Shown: piece by piece, positions 1 through 8,387 of the stretch
Position numbering within the stretch: the stretch's first letter is position 1
Layout: each line of letters starts with the position of its first letter
The notes under the pieces: generated by a model
Databases searched by the model: none
Seen by the model: the letters and a program-made list of their open reading frames with translations, nothing else
Told to the model about the DNA's origin: nothing
Program-made: the position numbers and the translations under genes
Assembly: GCF_003072505.1 (NCBI RefSeq)
Contig: NZ_NTGB01000001.1
Location: forward strand, 2,157,955-2,221,954
From: Polynucleobacter rarus
Lineage (GTDB): Bacteria; Pseudomonadota; Gammaproteobacteria; Burkholderiales; Burkholderiaceae
DNA length: 64,000 nucleotides
Direction: 5' to 3'

Positions 1-1728
1 GTAGGTTTGCATTTGGTTCACGGTAGCGTTAGGTGGACCTGTCATACTCAAATAAATTAAGCCACGATCTTCAGTTGGTGCTAATTCGGTTTTTGCAGTC
101 GAAAATAAATAGCCCAAAGAGAGGAGAATCAAAGCACCCATAATGACTAAAACTTGCCATGTAGTCAGTAAGCTTCTTAAGCGTACACGGAACCCATTTT
201 CTAACTTCAAGAACAGACCATCAATTGTTCTTAAGAACTTGCTCGGATTATGGTCATGCTTGAGTAATCTAGAACACATCATCGGCGACAAGGTCAGCGC
301 AACAATCCCAGAAATCACCACAGAACCCGCTAAGGTAAAGACGAACTCGGAGAACAATGCGCCGGTAATCCCTTTTTGAAAGCCAATCGGAATAAACACT
401 ACGACGAGGACGATGGTCATGGCAAAAATCGGCACACCTAACTCGCGAGCAGACAAAAGGGCTGCCTCCATGGGTGATTTACCATCTTTTAAATGGCGAT
501 CAACGTTCTCCACCACAATAATCGCATCATCAACAACTAAACCAATCGCCAGAACGAAGGCTAACAAAGTTAAAAGGTTTAAAGAATAACCAAGGGCCGA
601 CATCACAATAAAGGTACCAATTAATGAGAGTGGCATCGCAACAATCGGAATTACAATCGCTCTAAAGCTACCCATAAAGAGGAAAATGACGACCGTCACA
701 ATCACAAGAGCTTCAATAATCGTATGCTCTACTTGTTTAATCGATGCGGTAATTGACTTCGTGGAGTCATACACAATTTGACCTTTGACGCCCTCTGGTA
801 GATCTTTAACTAGACCAGGAAACACTTCTCGCACATTTTTTGCAACATCAAGCACATTCGCATTGGGAGCGGCATTGATACCAATAAAAATAGATTGTTT
901 ACCACTAAACTGCACATTGACACTGTAATCTTCAGAGCCTAAGGTCACAGTAGCAATTTGATTGAGGCGAACAATGTCAGTGCCATTAGCCTTGATAACA
1001 AGAGAATTAAAATCCTCAAGCTTTTGTAAATCGGTATTCGCTTTTAAATCGATACTAACCATATCGCCCTTGGTGGTACCAACGGCTGACAAATAGTTAT
1101 TACTAGCTAGTGCTTTATAAACATCACCGGCACTCACATTTAAGCCGGCCATCTTATCTTGGTCTAACCAAGCTCTAATCGCAAATTTACGACCACCCAA
1201 GATTTCAGCATTTTGTACACCTTCCACTGCATCCAGCTTTGGCTTGACAACGCGTAATAAATAATCAGTTAGGCTATTTGATTCAAAATTTTCACTATTA
1301 AATCCCATATACATCGCCGCTAGAGATTGTCCTGTCTTAATGTCCATGACAGAAGCTTGTGCTTGCGGTGGTAATTGATTCTTGACAGAAGTAATCTTAG
1401 TTGTAATATTGGCTAATGCGGCGTTGGCATCGTAGTTCAACTTCAATGTTGCAATAATGGTTGATAGGCCATTAACACTAGTTGAAGATAGAAAGTCAAT
1501 CCCTTGAACCTGCGCAATTGCACCTTCTAGTGGCTGTGTAATAAAACCAGCAATCGTTTGTGGGTCAGCGCCGTAATAAGCTGTCGTGATTGTGATGGTT
1601 GAGTTTTGCGTTTTTGGATATTCACTAAATGGTAAGCTAGTAAAAGACTTATACCCTAACAAGATAATCAAAAAAGTTACCACTAAAGCCATTACTGGTT
1701 TTTTAATAAAAACGTCGGTGAAATTCAT
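1..1728 (-). CDS. RND multidrug efflux pump, inner-membrane subunit (partial, C-terminus outside window)
   Basis: The first 576 codons of an AcrB/MexB-type (HAE1 family) proton-driven drug exporter are visible; the gene runs off the window edge, so it is not broken. It starts with MNFTDVFIKKPV, the usual cytoplasmic start followed by TM1 (about residues 11-30). The first large periplasmic porter region spans about 35-335. Hydrophobic segments TM2-TM6 follow, with the proton-relay aspartate pair D400-D401 in GLVVDDAIIVVENV, as in TM4 of AcrB. In AcrB-type pumps the trimer takes substrates from the periplasm and outer leaflet and hands them to the adaptor and outer-membrane channel. The next two genes on the same strand encode exactly these partners, 49 bp and more upstream. 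Family assignment is secure; substrate range cannot be read from sequence. Confidence 0.93.
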   Translation of the reverse strand, partial: MNFTDVFIKKPVMALVVTFLIILLGYKSFTSLPFSEYPKTQNSTITITTAYYGADPQTIAGFITQPLEGAIAQVQGIDFLSSTSVNGLSTIIATLKLNYDANAALANITTKITSVKNQLPPQAQASVMDIKTGQSLAAMYMGFNSENFESNSLTDYLLRVVKPKLDAVEGVQNAEILGGRKFAIRAWLDQDKMAGLNVSAGDVYKALASNNYLSAVGTTKGDMVSIDLKANTDLQKLEDFNSLVIKANGTDIVRLNQIATVTLGSEDYSVNVQFSGKQSIFIGINAAPNANVLDVAKNVREVFPGLVKDLPEGVKGQIVYDSTKSITASIKQVEHTIIEALVIVTVVIFLFMGSFRAIVIPIVAMPLSLIGTFIVMSALGYSLNLLTLLAFVLAIGLVVDDAIIVVENVDRHLKDGKSPMEAALLSARELGVPIFAMTIVLVVVFIPIGFQKGITGALFSEFVFTLAGSVVISGIVALTLSPMMCSRLLKHDHNPSKFLRTIDGLFLKLENGFRVRLRSLLTTWQVLVIMGALILLSLGYLFSTAKTELAPTEDRGLIYLSMTGPPNATVNQMQTY

Positions 1729-1777
1729 ACTTTGACTCTTTTCTTACAATTCAACAATTTAGCAAAATAACAAAGCA

Positions 1778-2995
1778 TTATTTTTCCTGCGGAGTTGGGT
1801 TGATATTATTTGCAGGGATTACGCTATTGTTAATAATGAGCGGTGTTCCTGTATTTAATTTCAACTGTCCTGAAGTAACCACTTCAGCCCCTTCAGCAAG
1901 ACCACTCAAGATGGCAACTTGATCGCCACGTGTAGGTCCTGTAGTAACTAATACTTGTTGGGCAATGAGCTTAGGGGCTGTATCTTTAGCATCTTTATCC
2001 TTCGAAGCATCGCTGCCTGGAGTTGCCTCAGAGCGCTTTACCACATAAACCATCGAACCATAAGGGTTATAAGCTATAGAAGTATTAGGGATAGTGATGT
2101 ATTTAACTTTTTCTCCAGATTCAATTTGAACGTTGGTAAACATGCCTGGGAAAAGTTTTTTGTCAGAATTACTAACTAAAGCTTCAATTTGAATATTTCT
2201 AGAATTGGGGTCCACCTTAGGGCTAATTGCTGTGATTTTGCCCGTGAAGTTTTTATTAATCCCCTCAGCCTTCACATTGATAACTTGTCCAACCTTAATG
2301 CTTTCTGAAGTAGTTTGAGCCAAAGTGAAGTCAATAAAGACAGGATCAACTGTTTGAATCGTAAAAAGTTTATCGCCCGTATTAATATACTGACCAGGAT
2401 TGATTGAAACAATGCCCACTTTGCCAGCAAATGGGGCACGTAAATTTTTCTTCTCAACAAGTGCAGTTTGTTGGGCAACTTGTGCTAATTTTGCTTTGTA
2501 ATCAGCTTGGCTAGAATCAAAAGCATTTTTGCTAATTGCATTGATTTCTAACTGTGCACGATCACGTTCATTAATCACCCTGGCTAATTCAGCTTGGGCT
2601 TGTAGTGCTTGCAATTGAGCACGATCAGCATCTTGTGAGAGCTCAATCAGTAAATCGCCTTTTTTTACTTCTTGACCCGATTTAACCAATACTTCTTTAA
2701 CTAGGCCAGTAACCTCAGTTCCCAACTCAACACCACGAAACGCTCTCACATTACCAACAGTAGTTAATTGAGGCTGCCAAACTAAAGACTCGGCTTTAGT
2801 TGAACTCACTGTTTGTGGAGGAATACCTGCCCCAGCAATGTATTTTTTAATCATGATGCCTTTAAAGACGTTAAAGGCAATAATGAGGCCCATCAAAACA
2901 CCAACGCTAACCAGCATAATGATCATTCTTTTACGCATTGGTGACTTTGAAGAGTTTTTTGAACTAGAGTCAGTCGTTGTAGTAGTCATATTCAT
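1778..2995 (-). CDS. RND efflux periplasmic adaptor (membrane fusion protein)
   Basis: 405-residue HlyD/AcrA-family adaptor linking the RND pump to the outer-membrane channel. A basic N-terminus (MRKR around residue 20) is followed by one hydrophobic anchor (about 24-46) without a lipobox, so it is probably a membrane-anchored adaptor rather than a lipoprotein. The order is barrel-sandwich first half (GTEVTGLVKEVLVKSGQEVKKGDLL, about 92-117), a short alpha-helical hairpin rich in Ala/Gln (about 120-165), second lipoyl half (LRAPFAGKVG, about 186-196) and beta-barrel. A lysine/aspartate-rich insert (SEATPGSDASKDKDAKD) sits in the C-terminal part and is probably a flexible loop. It lies between the channel gene and the pump gene in one operon. 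The ATG at 2995 has another ATG two codons later; either could be used. Confidence 0.93.
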   Translation of the reverse strand: MNMTTTTTDSSSKNSSKSPMRKRMIIMLVSVGVLMGLIIAFNVFKGIMIKKYIAGAGIPPQTVSSTKAESLVWQPQLTTVGNVRAFRGVELGTEVTGLVKEVLVKSGQEVKKGDLLIELSQDADRAQLQALQAQAELARVINERDRAQLEINAISKNAFDSSQADYKAKLAQVAQQTALVEKKNLRAPFAGKVGIVSINPGQYINTGDKLFTIQTVDPVFIDFTLAQTTSESIKVGQVINVKAEGINKNFTGKITAISPKVDPNSRNIQIEALVSNSDKKLFPGMFTNVQIESGEKVKYITIPNTSIAYNPYGSMVYVVKRSEATPGSDASKDKDAKDTAPKLIAQQVLVTTGPTRGDQVAILSGLAEGAEVVTSGQLKLNTGTPLIINNSVIPANNINPTPQEK

Positions 2996-3002
2996 AATCT
3001 TT

Positions 3003-4544
3003 TCACTTCAATAATTGCGTTTGAGAAATTTGGGAATTAGTTTGCCCGTTAACACGTAAGGATGCTGGTCCTGCACGATCCCACCAACCTCCGCCTAAAG
3101 CGGCATAGAGAGCTGCAGAATAGGCGAAACGATCGGCCTGAGCATTAATGAGATTAATTTTTGCTTGTTGGTACTGGGTTTGAGAATTTAAGACCGCTAA
3201 GTAGTTAGCAGTACCAAAACGATATTGCTGTTCGACTAAACGCAGATTGATCCCAGCATTTTTTTCTGCAGCAGCGCTTGCTTGTAAATTCCTAGCAGAA
3301 ACCTCTAATGCTTTTAAGGAATTCGATACCTCTGTAAATGCATTGGTAACCACTGCTTCATAGTTGAGAGCAGCTTGGTCATAATTAGCCTTTGCTGCAC
3401 GACGAGAAGCAACTAAAGCGCCTCCTTGGAAGAGTGGCTGAGTAAGTCCAGCGCCTAAGGTCCAAATTGTCGCCTGTGGGCCAAACAACATATCGGTCAA
3501 CAAGGCACTAGTACCTAGGCCTGCTGTTAAATTGATTTGGGGTAATAAATTGGCTGTTGCCACACCAAATTGAGCGTTCGTTGATTTAACTAAAGCTTCA
3601 GCCGCTAATATGTCCGGACGTTGCGCGACTAAATTAGAGGGTACTAAATCAGGAATTTGCTTTGGTAATTGTAGGCTTTTTAAATCCAAGCGTTTCGCTA
3701 TAACAGTTCCAGGATATCCACCCAATAAGGCAGCTAACTGATTTTGCGTAATCGCTAGATTTTTTTCAAAAGTAAGTAATTGGCTTTGGGTATTAGCCAC
3801 TAAGGTATTTTGTGAACTCACATCAATTTGTGAAACAGCACCGATTTCAAACTGTTTAGCCACTAACTTAGCAAAATCTTGTTGTGATTCCAGAATTTTT
3901 GCAAGCGCATCATACTGCTCTCGTTGAGATGCTTCACGAATCGCAGTAGCAACCACATTGGAGGTCAAACTTAAATAAGCACCTTCTAATTGGTACTTTT
4001 GAAAATCAGCTTGCGCTAAAGCACTTTCTATTTGACGACGGACGCCACCTGTTAAGTCAAGGCGATAGCTGACGTTTACCCCAGCTCCATACAGGTTATA
4101 GGTATTATTGTTACCACTAGTTTGTCCATAAGTAGCAGGCGGGTAAGAATTACGAGACACATTACCTGTTGCTGAAATGGCAGGAAACAAGGCGCCGTAT
4201 TGGGCATTTGCGTTTTCTTGAGCCGCTAAAAGACTTCGGTCTGCAGCTGCTAAGCTTGGATTTTTTTCTAAGGCGACTTGAACTAACTGATTTAAAGCAT
4301 CCGATTGAAACTCACTCCACCACTGAGAAGGAACTAAAAGTGTGGGTTCAATCCGTTGTGCCGATCCACCAGCGGTGTTAGGCACACTGGTTAATTCACG
4401 GGAAGTTGCTTTGGCATCTAGGGAAGAAAAGCTAGGCAGCGCTGGAGACTGATAATCTGGACCAGCAGCACATGCGCTGAGTAGCACTGATATCGTACCC
4501 AAAATGGCTGTAGACCTAACAGAAATAACAGTTTTTTTGATCAT
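3003..4544 (-). CDS. RND efflux outer-membrane channel lipoprotein (NodT/OprM family)
   Basis: 513-residue TolC-like outer-membrane factor. The N-terminus is a lipoprotein signal with lipobox LLSAC (Cys25), so the mature protein should be acylated and sorted to the outer membrane. Two internal repeats of the OEP family are visible: paired helices about 80-280 and 300-490, each with the usual Leu/Ala/Gln heptads and the turns LVAQRPDI and YRFGTANYLAVLNSQTQY. It is the first gene of the efflux operon, 7 bp ahead of the adaptor. No strong Shine-Dalgarno sequence is visible before the ATG. The trio should form a complete tripartite drug exporter; no regulator of the TetR/MarR kind is visible next to it. 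Confidence 0.94.
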   Translation of the reverse strand: MIKKTVISVRSTAILGTISVLLSACAAGPDYQSPALPSFSSLDAKATSRELTSVPNTAGGSAQRIEPTLLVPSQWWSEFQSDALNQLVQVALEKNPSLAAADRSLLAAQENANAQYGALFPAISATGNVSRNSYPPATYGQTSGNNNTYNLYGAGVNVSYRLDLTGGVRRQIESALAQADFQKYQLEGAYLSLTSNVVATAIREASQREQYDALAKILESQQDFAKLVAKQFEIGAVSQIDVSSQNTLVANTQSQLLTFEKNLAITQNQLAALLGGYPGTVIAKRLDLKSLQLPKQIPDLVPSNLVAQRPDILAAEALVKSTNAQFGVATANLLPQINLTAGLGTSALLTDMLFGPQATIWTLGAGLTQPLFQGGALVASRRAAKANYDQAALNYEAVVTNAFTEVSNSLKALEVSARNLQASAAAEKNAGINLRLVEQQYRFGTANYLAVLNSQTQYQQAKINLINAQADRFAYSAALYAALGGGWWDRAGPASLRVNGQTNSQISQTQLLK

Positions 4545-4631
4545 GTATGAAATTAGGTATTTTTAGTATTGCAATGAAATTAAACGTCATCATATCATTT
4601 TGACGTGAAATCTGATGGTGAGATGGTATTT

Positions 4632-5291
4632 TCACTTCTTCTTATCGATAGTACTAGGGATTGGTTTTTTTGCCGGATTTTTCACTACATTGGTGCTAAT
4701 TTGCGCTAAATCTCCTTCTAGTTGAGAAAAAATCTTTCCTAGTGCTATTTCTTGTGCAATTAAAATATCTCGACTTTCGACTCGATTCAGAATCGGTTCT
4801 GAGGCCATATAGGTTTTTCTGAGTACGATAGGATTTTCAAGATCTAAATTGGTAGTTAATAAGTAGTTAATCCTAATTACTACTTTAGGCTCTTTACGAA
4901 TATCGATGAACAACTCCTCTACGTTACCCTGTAAAACATAATTGGCAAACAGGTTATTGTTGTTGGTGTTCACAAATTGAAAGATACCCGACTCTTCCAA
5001 CCATTGACGGGTTGCGGTCGTAATCATTTCACCAGGCATCGAAATGTATTCGTTATAAAAATCTTTCTGAAATCTTGCCTCATCGACCATAAAAACCCAA
5101 GATTTGGTATCAAATGGCGAAACAACTGAAATATTGCCTTGCGTAATCCAGAAGTTAGCTTTTGTAGAACTGACTTCTGCAGTGCGAGTTGGTAATAAAC
5201 GCCATTGCTTTACTTCATCAATAGGTTTAGTAATACTGCAAGCACTGAGTACTAAAACGGTGCAACATGATAAGAGTTTGATGATATTCAT
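4632..5291 (-). CDS. ABC-type transport auxiliary lipoprotein (PqiC/LetC-like)
   Basis: 219-residue lipoprotein with lipobox VLSAC (Cys18) and the fold signature of the ABC-transport auxiliary component family (PqiC and relatives), including the region FWITQGNISVVSPFD and the IAQEIALGKIFSQLEGDLAQI helix near the C-terminus. PqiC-type proteins sit in the outer membrane and cooperate with MCE proteins in moving phospholipids across the periplasm. Its ATG overlaps the stop of the MCE gene (ATGA, 5288-5291), so it is translationally coupled as the last gene of the operon. This gene replaces MlaC/MlaB, which are not present here. The specific lipid and direction of transport are not known. Confidence 0.85.
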   Translation of the reverse strand: MNIIKLLSCCTVLVLSACSITKPIDEVKQWRLLPTRTAEVSSTKANFWITQGNISVVSPFDTKSWVFMVDEARFQKDFYNEYISMPGEMITTATRQWLEESGIFQFVNTNNNNLFANYVLQGNVEELFIDIRKEPKVVIRINYLLTTNLDLENPIVLRKTYMASEPILNRVESRDILIAQEIALGKIFSQLEGDLAQISTNVVKNPAKKPIPSTIDKKK

Positions 5292-6226
5292 TTTGATGTC
5301 TCAATAGCAGAATTAACGCCAGAATTAACATTTGAAGGTATTTGAATTTTCGCAGGTACCGGCCCTAAAATGGCACCCGATGGATTTCTGCTTAATTGGC
5401 GGGATAGATCGTTCAGTTGTTCTGCCATGATTTTGAGTTGATTCAATGTCATTTGCGTATCATTGTCACCGCTACTTAATCGATTTCGAACCAAAAGAGC
5501 AGAGTCAGCTGTGTGTTTGATGACATTACCAATCTCAGGATTGCTAGATAACTTGTTGACACTTACCAACAAGTTATCTAACTCAGTAACCGTGGCAATT
5601 AAGCCTGGATTTTTTTTATTGTCGCCCGCAATTAATAGATTCATATTACTAATTAATGTTTCTAATTGCTGCTTCGTCTCATCTAAATTAAGGTTATCGA
5701 CTGCATTGATCGCTTTTTGAACTGCACCTATTACCATATCTGTTTGGGTAGGCAAGGACGGGATAACTGGATTAATTGGTCGCCACTCATAAACAAGCGC
5801 TGGATAATTTGCGATGTCTTTAATGACGTTGAGTTCAATGTAATTAACTCCTGTCAAACCTTGACTCTTCATTTGAGTTCGCAAATCTTTGGCAATTAAA
5901 TCTTCGATATCACTTTCTTTGATTTGCTCTTCTTCAAGCTCCATGCGCACCACCACATAATCATGGCGACTTAATTGTGCTAATTTAACTTCGTATAAAG
6001 CACTCGATAATTGAATTGATTTCACTTTGCCAACGCGTACCCCTCGGTAACGCACCGATGCTCCAACATCTAGGCCAGTAACTGATCCTTCCACATAAGT
6101 TTCAACTACATAGGTTTTATTAAATAACTTTCCGGAACTAAAAACCACAGTTAGTACAATCGCCAGAAAAATTCCAACTAATACAAAAAGTCCCAGTCGA
6201 TAATAAGCTGCATTAGGATTTTTCAT
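5288..6226 (-). CDS. MlaD/MCE-domain periplasmic lipid-binding protein
   Basis: 312-residue protein with one N-terminal TM helix (about 9-30) followed by an MCE domain (about 38-125) containing the typical YVEGSVTGLDVGASVRYRGV segment and the IELN strand (about 150). The C-terminal half is helical with heptad-like Leu/Asn patterns (about 165-285) and probably forms the coiled coil or tube that spans toward the outer membrane, as in longer MCE proteins such as LetB, PqiB or MlaD relatives. In such systems it is a hexameric ring fixed on the permease. It overlaps the ATPase gene upstream (6223-6226) and the lipoprotein gene downstream by 4 bp each. Confidence 0.92.
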   Translation of the reverse strand: MKNPNAAYYRLGLFVLVGIFLAIVLTVVFSSGKLFNKTYVVETYVEGSVTGLDVGASVRYRGVRVGKVKSIQLSSALYEVKLAQLSRHDYVVVRMELEEEQIKESDIEDLIAKDLRTQMKSQGLTGVNYIELNVIKDIANYPALVYEWRPINPVIPSLPTQTDMVIGAVQKAINAVDNLNLDETKQQLETLISNMNLLIAGDNKKNPGLIATVTELDNLLVSVNKLSSNPEIGNVIKHTADSALLVRNRLSSGDNDTQMTLNQLKIMAEQLNDLSRQLSRNPSGAILGPVPAKIQIPSNVNSGVNSAIETSK

Positions 6227-6978
6227 TTGAGATTACCCATTTCACGATTAAAAAATTTGCGCACCCGAGGGTCACGACTTTCAAGTTTTAATTGCCTTGG
6301 ATCTCCTCTGGCAATAATGCTCTGCGACGCTTTGTCCAGCATAATAATATGGTCTGCAATGGCTTCAATACTAGCAAGCTCATGCGTCACGATGACAAAG
6401 GTAATACCTAAATTTTTCGATAAATCAGTAATTGTTTGATCCAGCTCAGCAGATGTAACGGGGTCCAAACCAGCAGATGGCTCATCTAAAAATAGGATTT
6501 TAGGATCTAAGGCCATGGCCCTTGCGATGGCTGCTCTTTTTTGCATACCGCCACTAATTTCATTTGGCATAAAATGCTCGTAGGGCAATAAACCAACTAA
6601 GTCCAATTTGCATCTAGCAATCAAAGTAATCGCATCATCATCTAGGGTGCAATACTCTTGCATCATCAACTTAATGTTATCAATCAGACTCATCGAACCA
6701 AATAAGGCGCCCTGTTGGTACATGACGCCAAAGTGAGTCATGATCTCTTGCAATTCCTCACCGGTGGCTTTAGTAATATCAACTCCGTCGATAAATATCT
6801 CACCAGCAATAGGTTGATAAAGCCCAAAGAGATTTTTGAGTAAACTCGATTTGCCGCATCCTGATCCACCTAAAATAACAAAAATCTCACCTTCTTTGAC
6901 TTGAAAGTTCAGATTTTTAGACAATATGTTTGACCCATAACCGACAGTAAGATCTTTAACTTCTAGTACGCTCATCAA
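6223..6978 (-). CDS. MlaF-like ABC transporter ATP-binding protein
   Basis: 251-residue ATPase of the lipid-asymmetry/MCE transporter group. Walker A is GGSGCGKSS (37-45), the signature is ISGGMQKRAAIARA (about 142-155) and Walker B with the catalytic glutamate is ILFLDEPSAGLDP (about 162-174), followed by the H-loop VTHE. The SGGMQKR form of the signature is typical of MlaF/Ttg2A. It powers the adjacent permease at the cytoplasmic face. ATGA-type overlaps with both neighbours (6975-6978 and 6223-6226) imply tight stoichiometry in one transcript. Confidence 0.94.
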   Translation of the reverse strand: MMSVLEVKDLTVGYGSNILSKNLNFQVKEGEIFVILGGSGCGKSSLLKNLFGLYQPIAGEIFIDGVDITKATGEELQEIMTHFGVMYQQGALFGSMSLIDNIKLMMQEYCTLDDDAITLIARCKLDLVGLLPYEHFMPNEISGGMQKRAAIARAMALDPKILFLDEPSAGLDPVTSAELDQTITDLSKNLGITFVIVTHELASIEAIADHIIMLDKASQSIIARGDPRQLKLESRDPRVRKFFNREMGNLK

Positions 6979-8129
6979 AAACCTGTCTTTGTAGAAATAT
7001 AGGCAAAGATACCGTCAACCACGACGATCATCACAATACTACTCACCACCGCTCTTGTCGTAGCAATGCCAACTGCAGCAGCTCCAGTACCGGTTTGCAT
7101 GCCACGCATACAACCAACCCCTGAAATAACAATTCCGAACAAAATAGATTTCAATAATCCTGAAAAAATATCGTTGAGATGAATAGTATTTAAAAGGCCG
7201 TTATAAGATGCAATAAATGGTATTTTATATGCCGTCATGGTGAAGCATACCGCGAAAACACTGATTAAATTAGCAAAAATAGTCAAAATGGGTGCAACTA
7301 ATATGCCAGCAAGCACTCGAGGAATTACTAAAAACCGCATGGGATTGAGGCCCGCAGTGGTTAATGCATCCACTTCATTGTTGACTTTCATGGTGCCGAT
7401 CTCAGCCGCGAAAGCAGCCGATGACCTACCAGCTAACAAAATAGCAGTAATGAGTGGACCTAGTTCTCGAAAAATCCCCAAGGAGACGATAGGCGCCACA
7501 AATGATTGAGCGCCGAATTGACGCATTCCGACTGCGGACTGAAACGCCAAGATCACCCCAATTAAAAAAGATACTAAGGCGATGATGGGTATGGCAGCAA
7601 TACCGGCCTGCACTGCCGCGACCACAAAGTCCTGCCAACGTACCTTCTCTAGATTACTAATTGCCCAAACCAAATCAGACAGTAATCGACCGATAAAGGT
7701 GATCAATAATTTCGCATCTTCCAAAATATTTGCTGTAGTTTTACCTAAACTAACAATAAAACCATCATTGCTTGGTGCAGTGTCTTTTGGGAAAAATTTT
7801 TCAATCGGTTCAAATTGTTTTAATAGTGGCTGAAATCGTTCTGCTAGACCAACAATTTTTATTTCTCTTTGCGCCTTTACTTGAGCGTGTTGCACATCAA
7901 TCAAAAAAGCAACGCCAGCGCCGTCTAGATAGGTCACTTTAGACGCATCAATCTCTAAATGTTGAGATGTTGCGGAAAGTTGTAACCATTCATCTTGAGC
8001 GTTACGAATCTTTCGCCAACAATCTTGAAGAGCATGAATATTGAGAATACCTTGTAGCTCTAACTTCGCTAAAGCGGGACTGTAAAGATGCCAAGTTGCA
8101 TTAGAAGATTGATTTTTTGTTTTTAGCAT
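6975..8129 (-). CDS. MlaE-like lipid transporter permease with N-terminal STAS domain
   Basis: 384-residue fusion. Residues about 1-125 form a STAS-like domain (LELQGILNIH, then LEIDASKVTYLDGAGVAFL), equivalent to the separate MlaB protein of enterobacteria. Residues about 155-384 are the MlaE/YrbE permease with about five membrane segments and the conserved run LGIFRELGPLITAILLAGRSSAAFAAEIGTM around 218-248 in which Glu and Arg are near invariant. The fused STAS domain explains why no mlaB gene is found in the operon. It is the first gene of the operon, and its promoter should lie in 8130-8300. The transport direction (retrograde or anterograde) cannot be deduced. Confidence 0.93.
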   Translation of the reverse strand: MLKTKNQSSNATWHLYSPALAKLELQGILNIHALQDCWRKIRNAQDEWLQLSATSQHLEIDASKVTYLDGAGVAFLIDVQHAQVKAQREIKIVGLAERFQPLLKQFEPIEKFFPKDTAPSNDGFIVSLGKTTANILEDAKLLITFIGRLLSDLVWAISNLEKVRWQDFVVAAVQAGIAAIPIIALVSFLIGVILAFQSAVGMRQFGAQSFVAPIVSLGIFRELGPLITAILLAGRSSAAFAAEIGTMKVNNEVDALTTAGLNPMRFLVIPRVLAGILVAPILTIFANLISVFAVCFTMTAYKIPFIASYNGLLNTIHLNDIFSGLLKSILFGIVISGVGCMRGMQTGTGAAAVGIATTRAVVSSIVMIVVVDGIFAYISTKTGF

Positions 8130-8304
8130 ACTTCTATCAAGATTTGCTGACTAGGTTATCAATATGTCATTTAAAGAGAACAAGTCGATTTATTAGTAAA
8201 CAATAATCCGAATAATGACTTGCTAAGCATTCATCTTAACATTTCAAATTTTAATCGCGGCAGATTAAAACCTTATTAATAGAGGTAAGTGCCTCAGTAA
8301 TGCA

Positions 8305-8351
8305 AAACAGATTTGATTTTTGGGTATTACTCCCAAAGTTCAAATCTGTTT
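8305..8351 (-). terminator. Long hairpin downstream of the CocE-like hydrolase gene, probable terminator
   Basis: Arms 8305-8316 and 8340-8351 are a perfect 12-bp inverted repeat (AAACAGATTTGA / TCAAATCTGTTT). Inside it, after a 2x2 internal loop, is a second 6-bp stem TTTGGG/CCCAAA with a 7-nt loop. Read on the - strand it follows the stop of the hydrolase at 8388 by 36 bp and is followed by TTTTGC, a short U-run. It would end transcription before the lipid-transport operon. The U-run is weak, so a processing or mRNA-stability role is also possible. Confidence 0.6.
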
Positions 8352-8387
8352 AAGCTACAAACTACCTAAAAAGAAGAAAGGTTCTCT

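Noticed and set aside
1..1728. Apparent lack of the C-terminal half of the RND pump
   Set aside because: The frame is open to the window edge; this is a boundary effect, not truncation.
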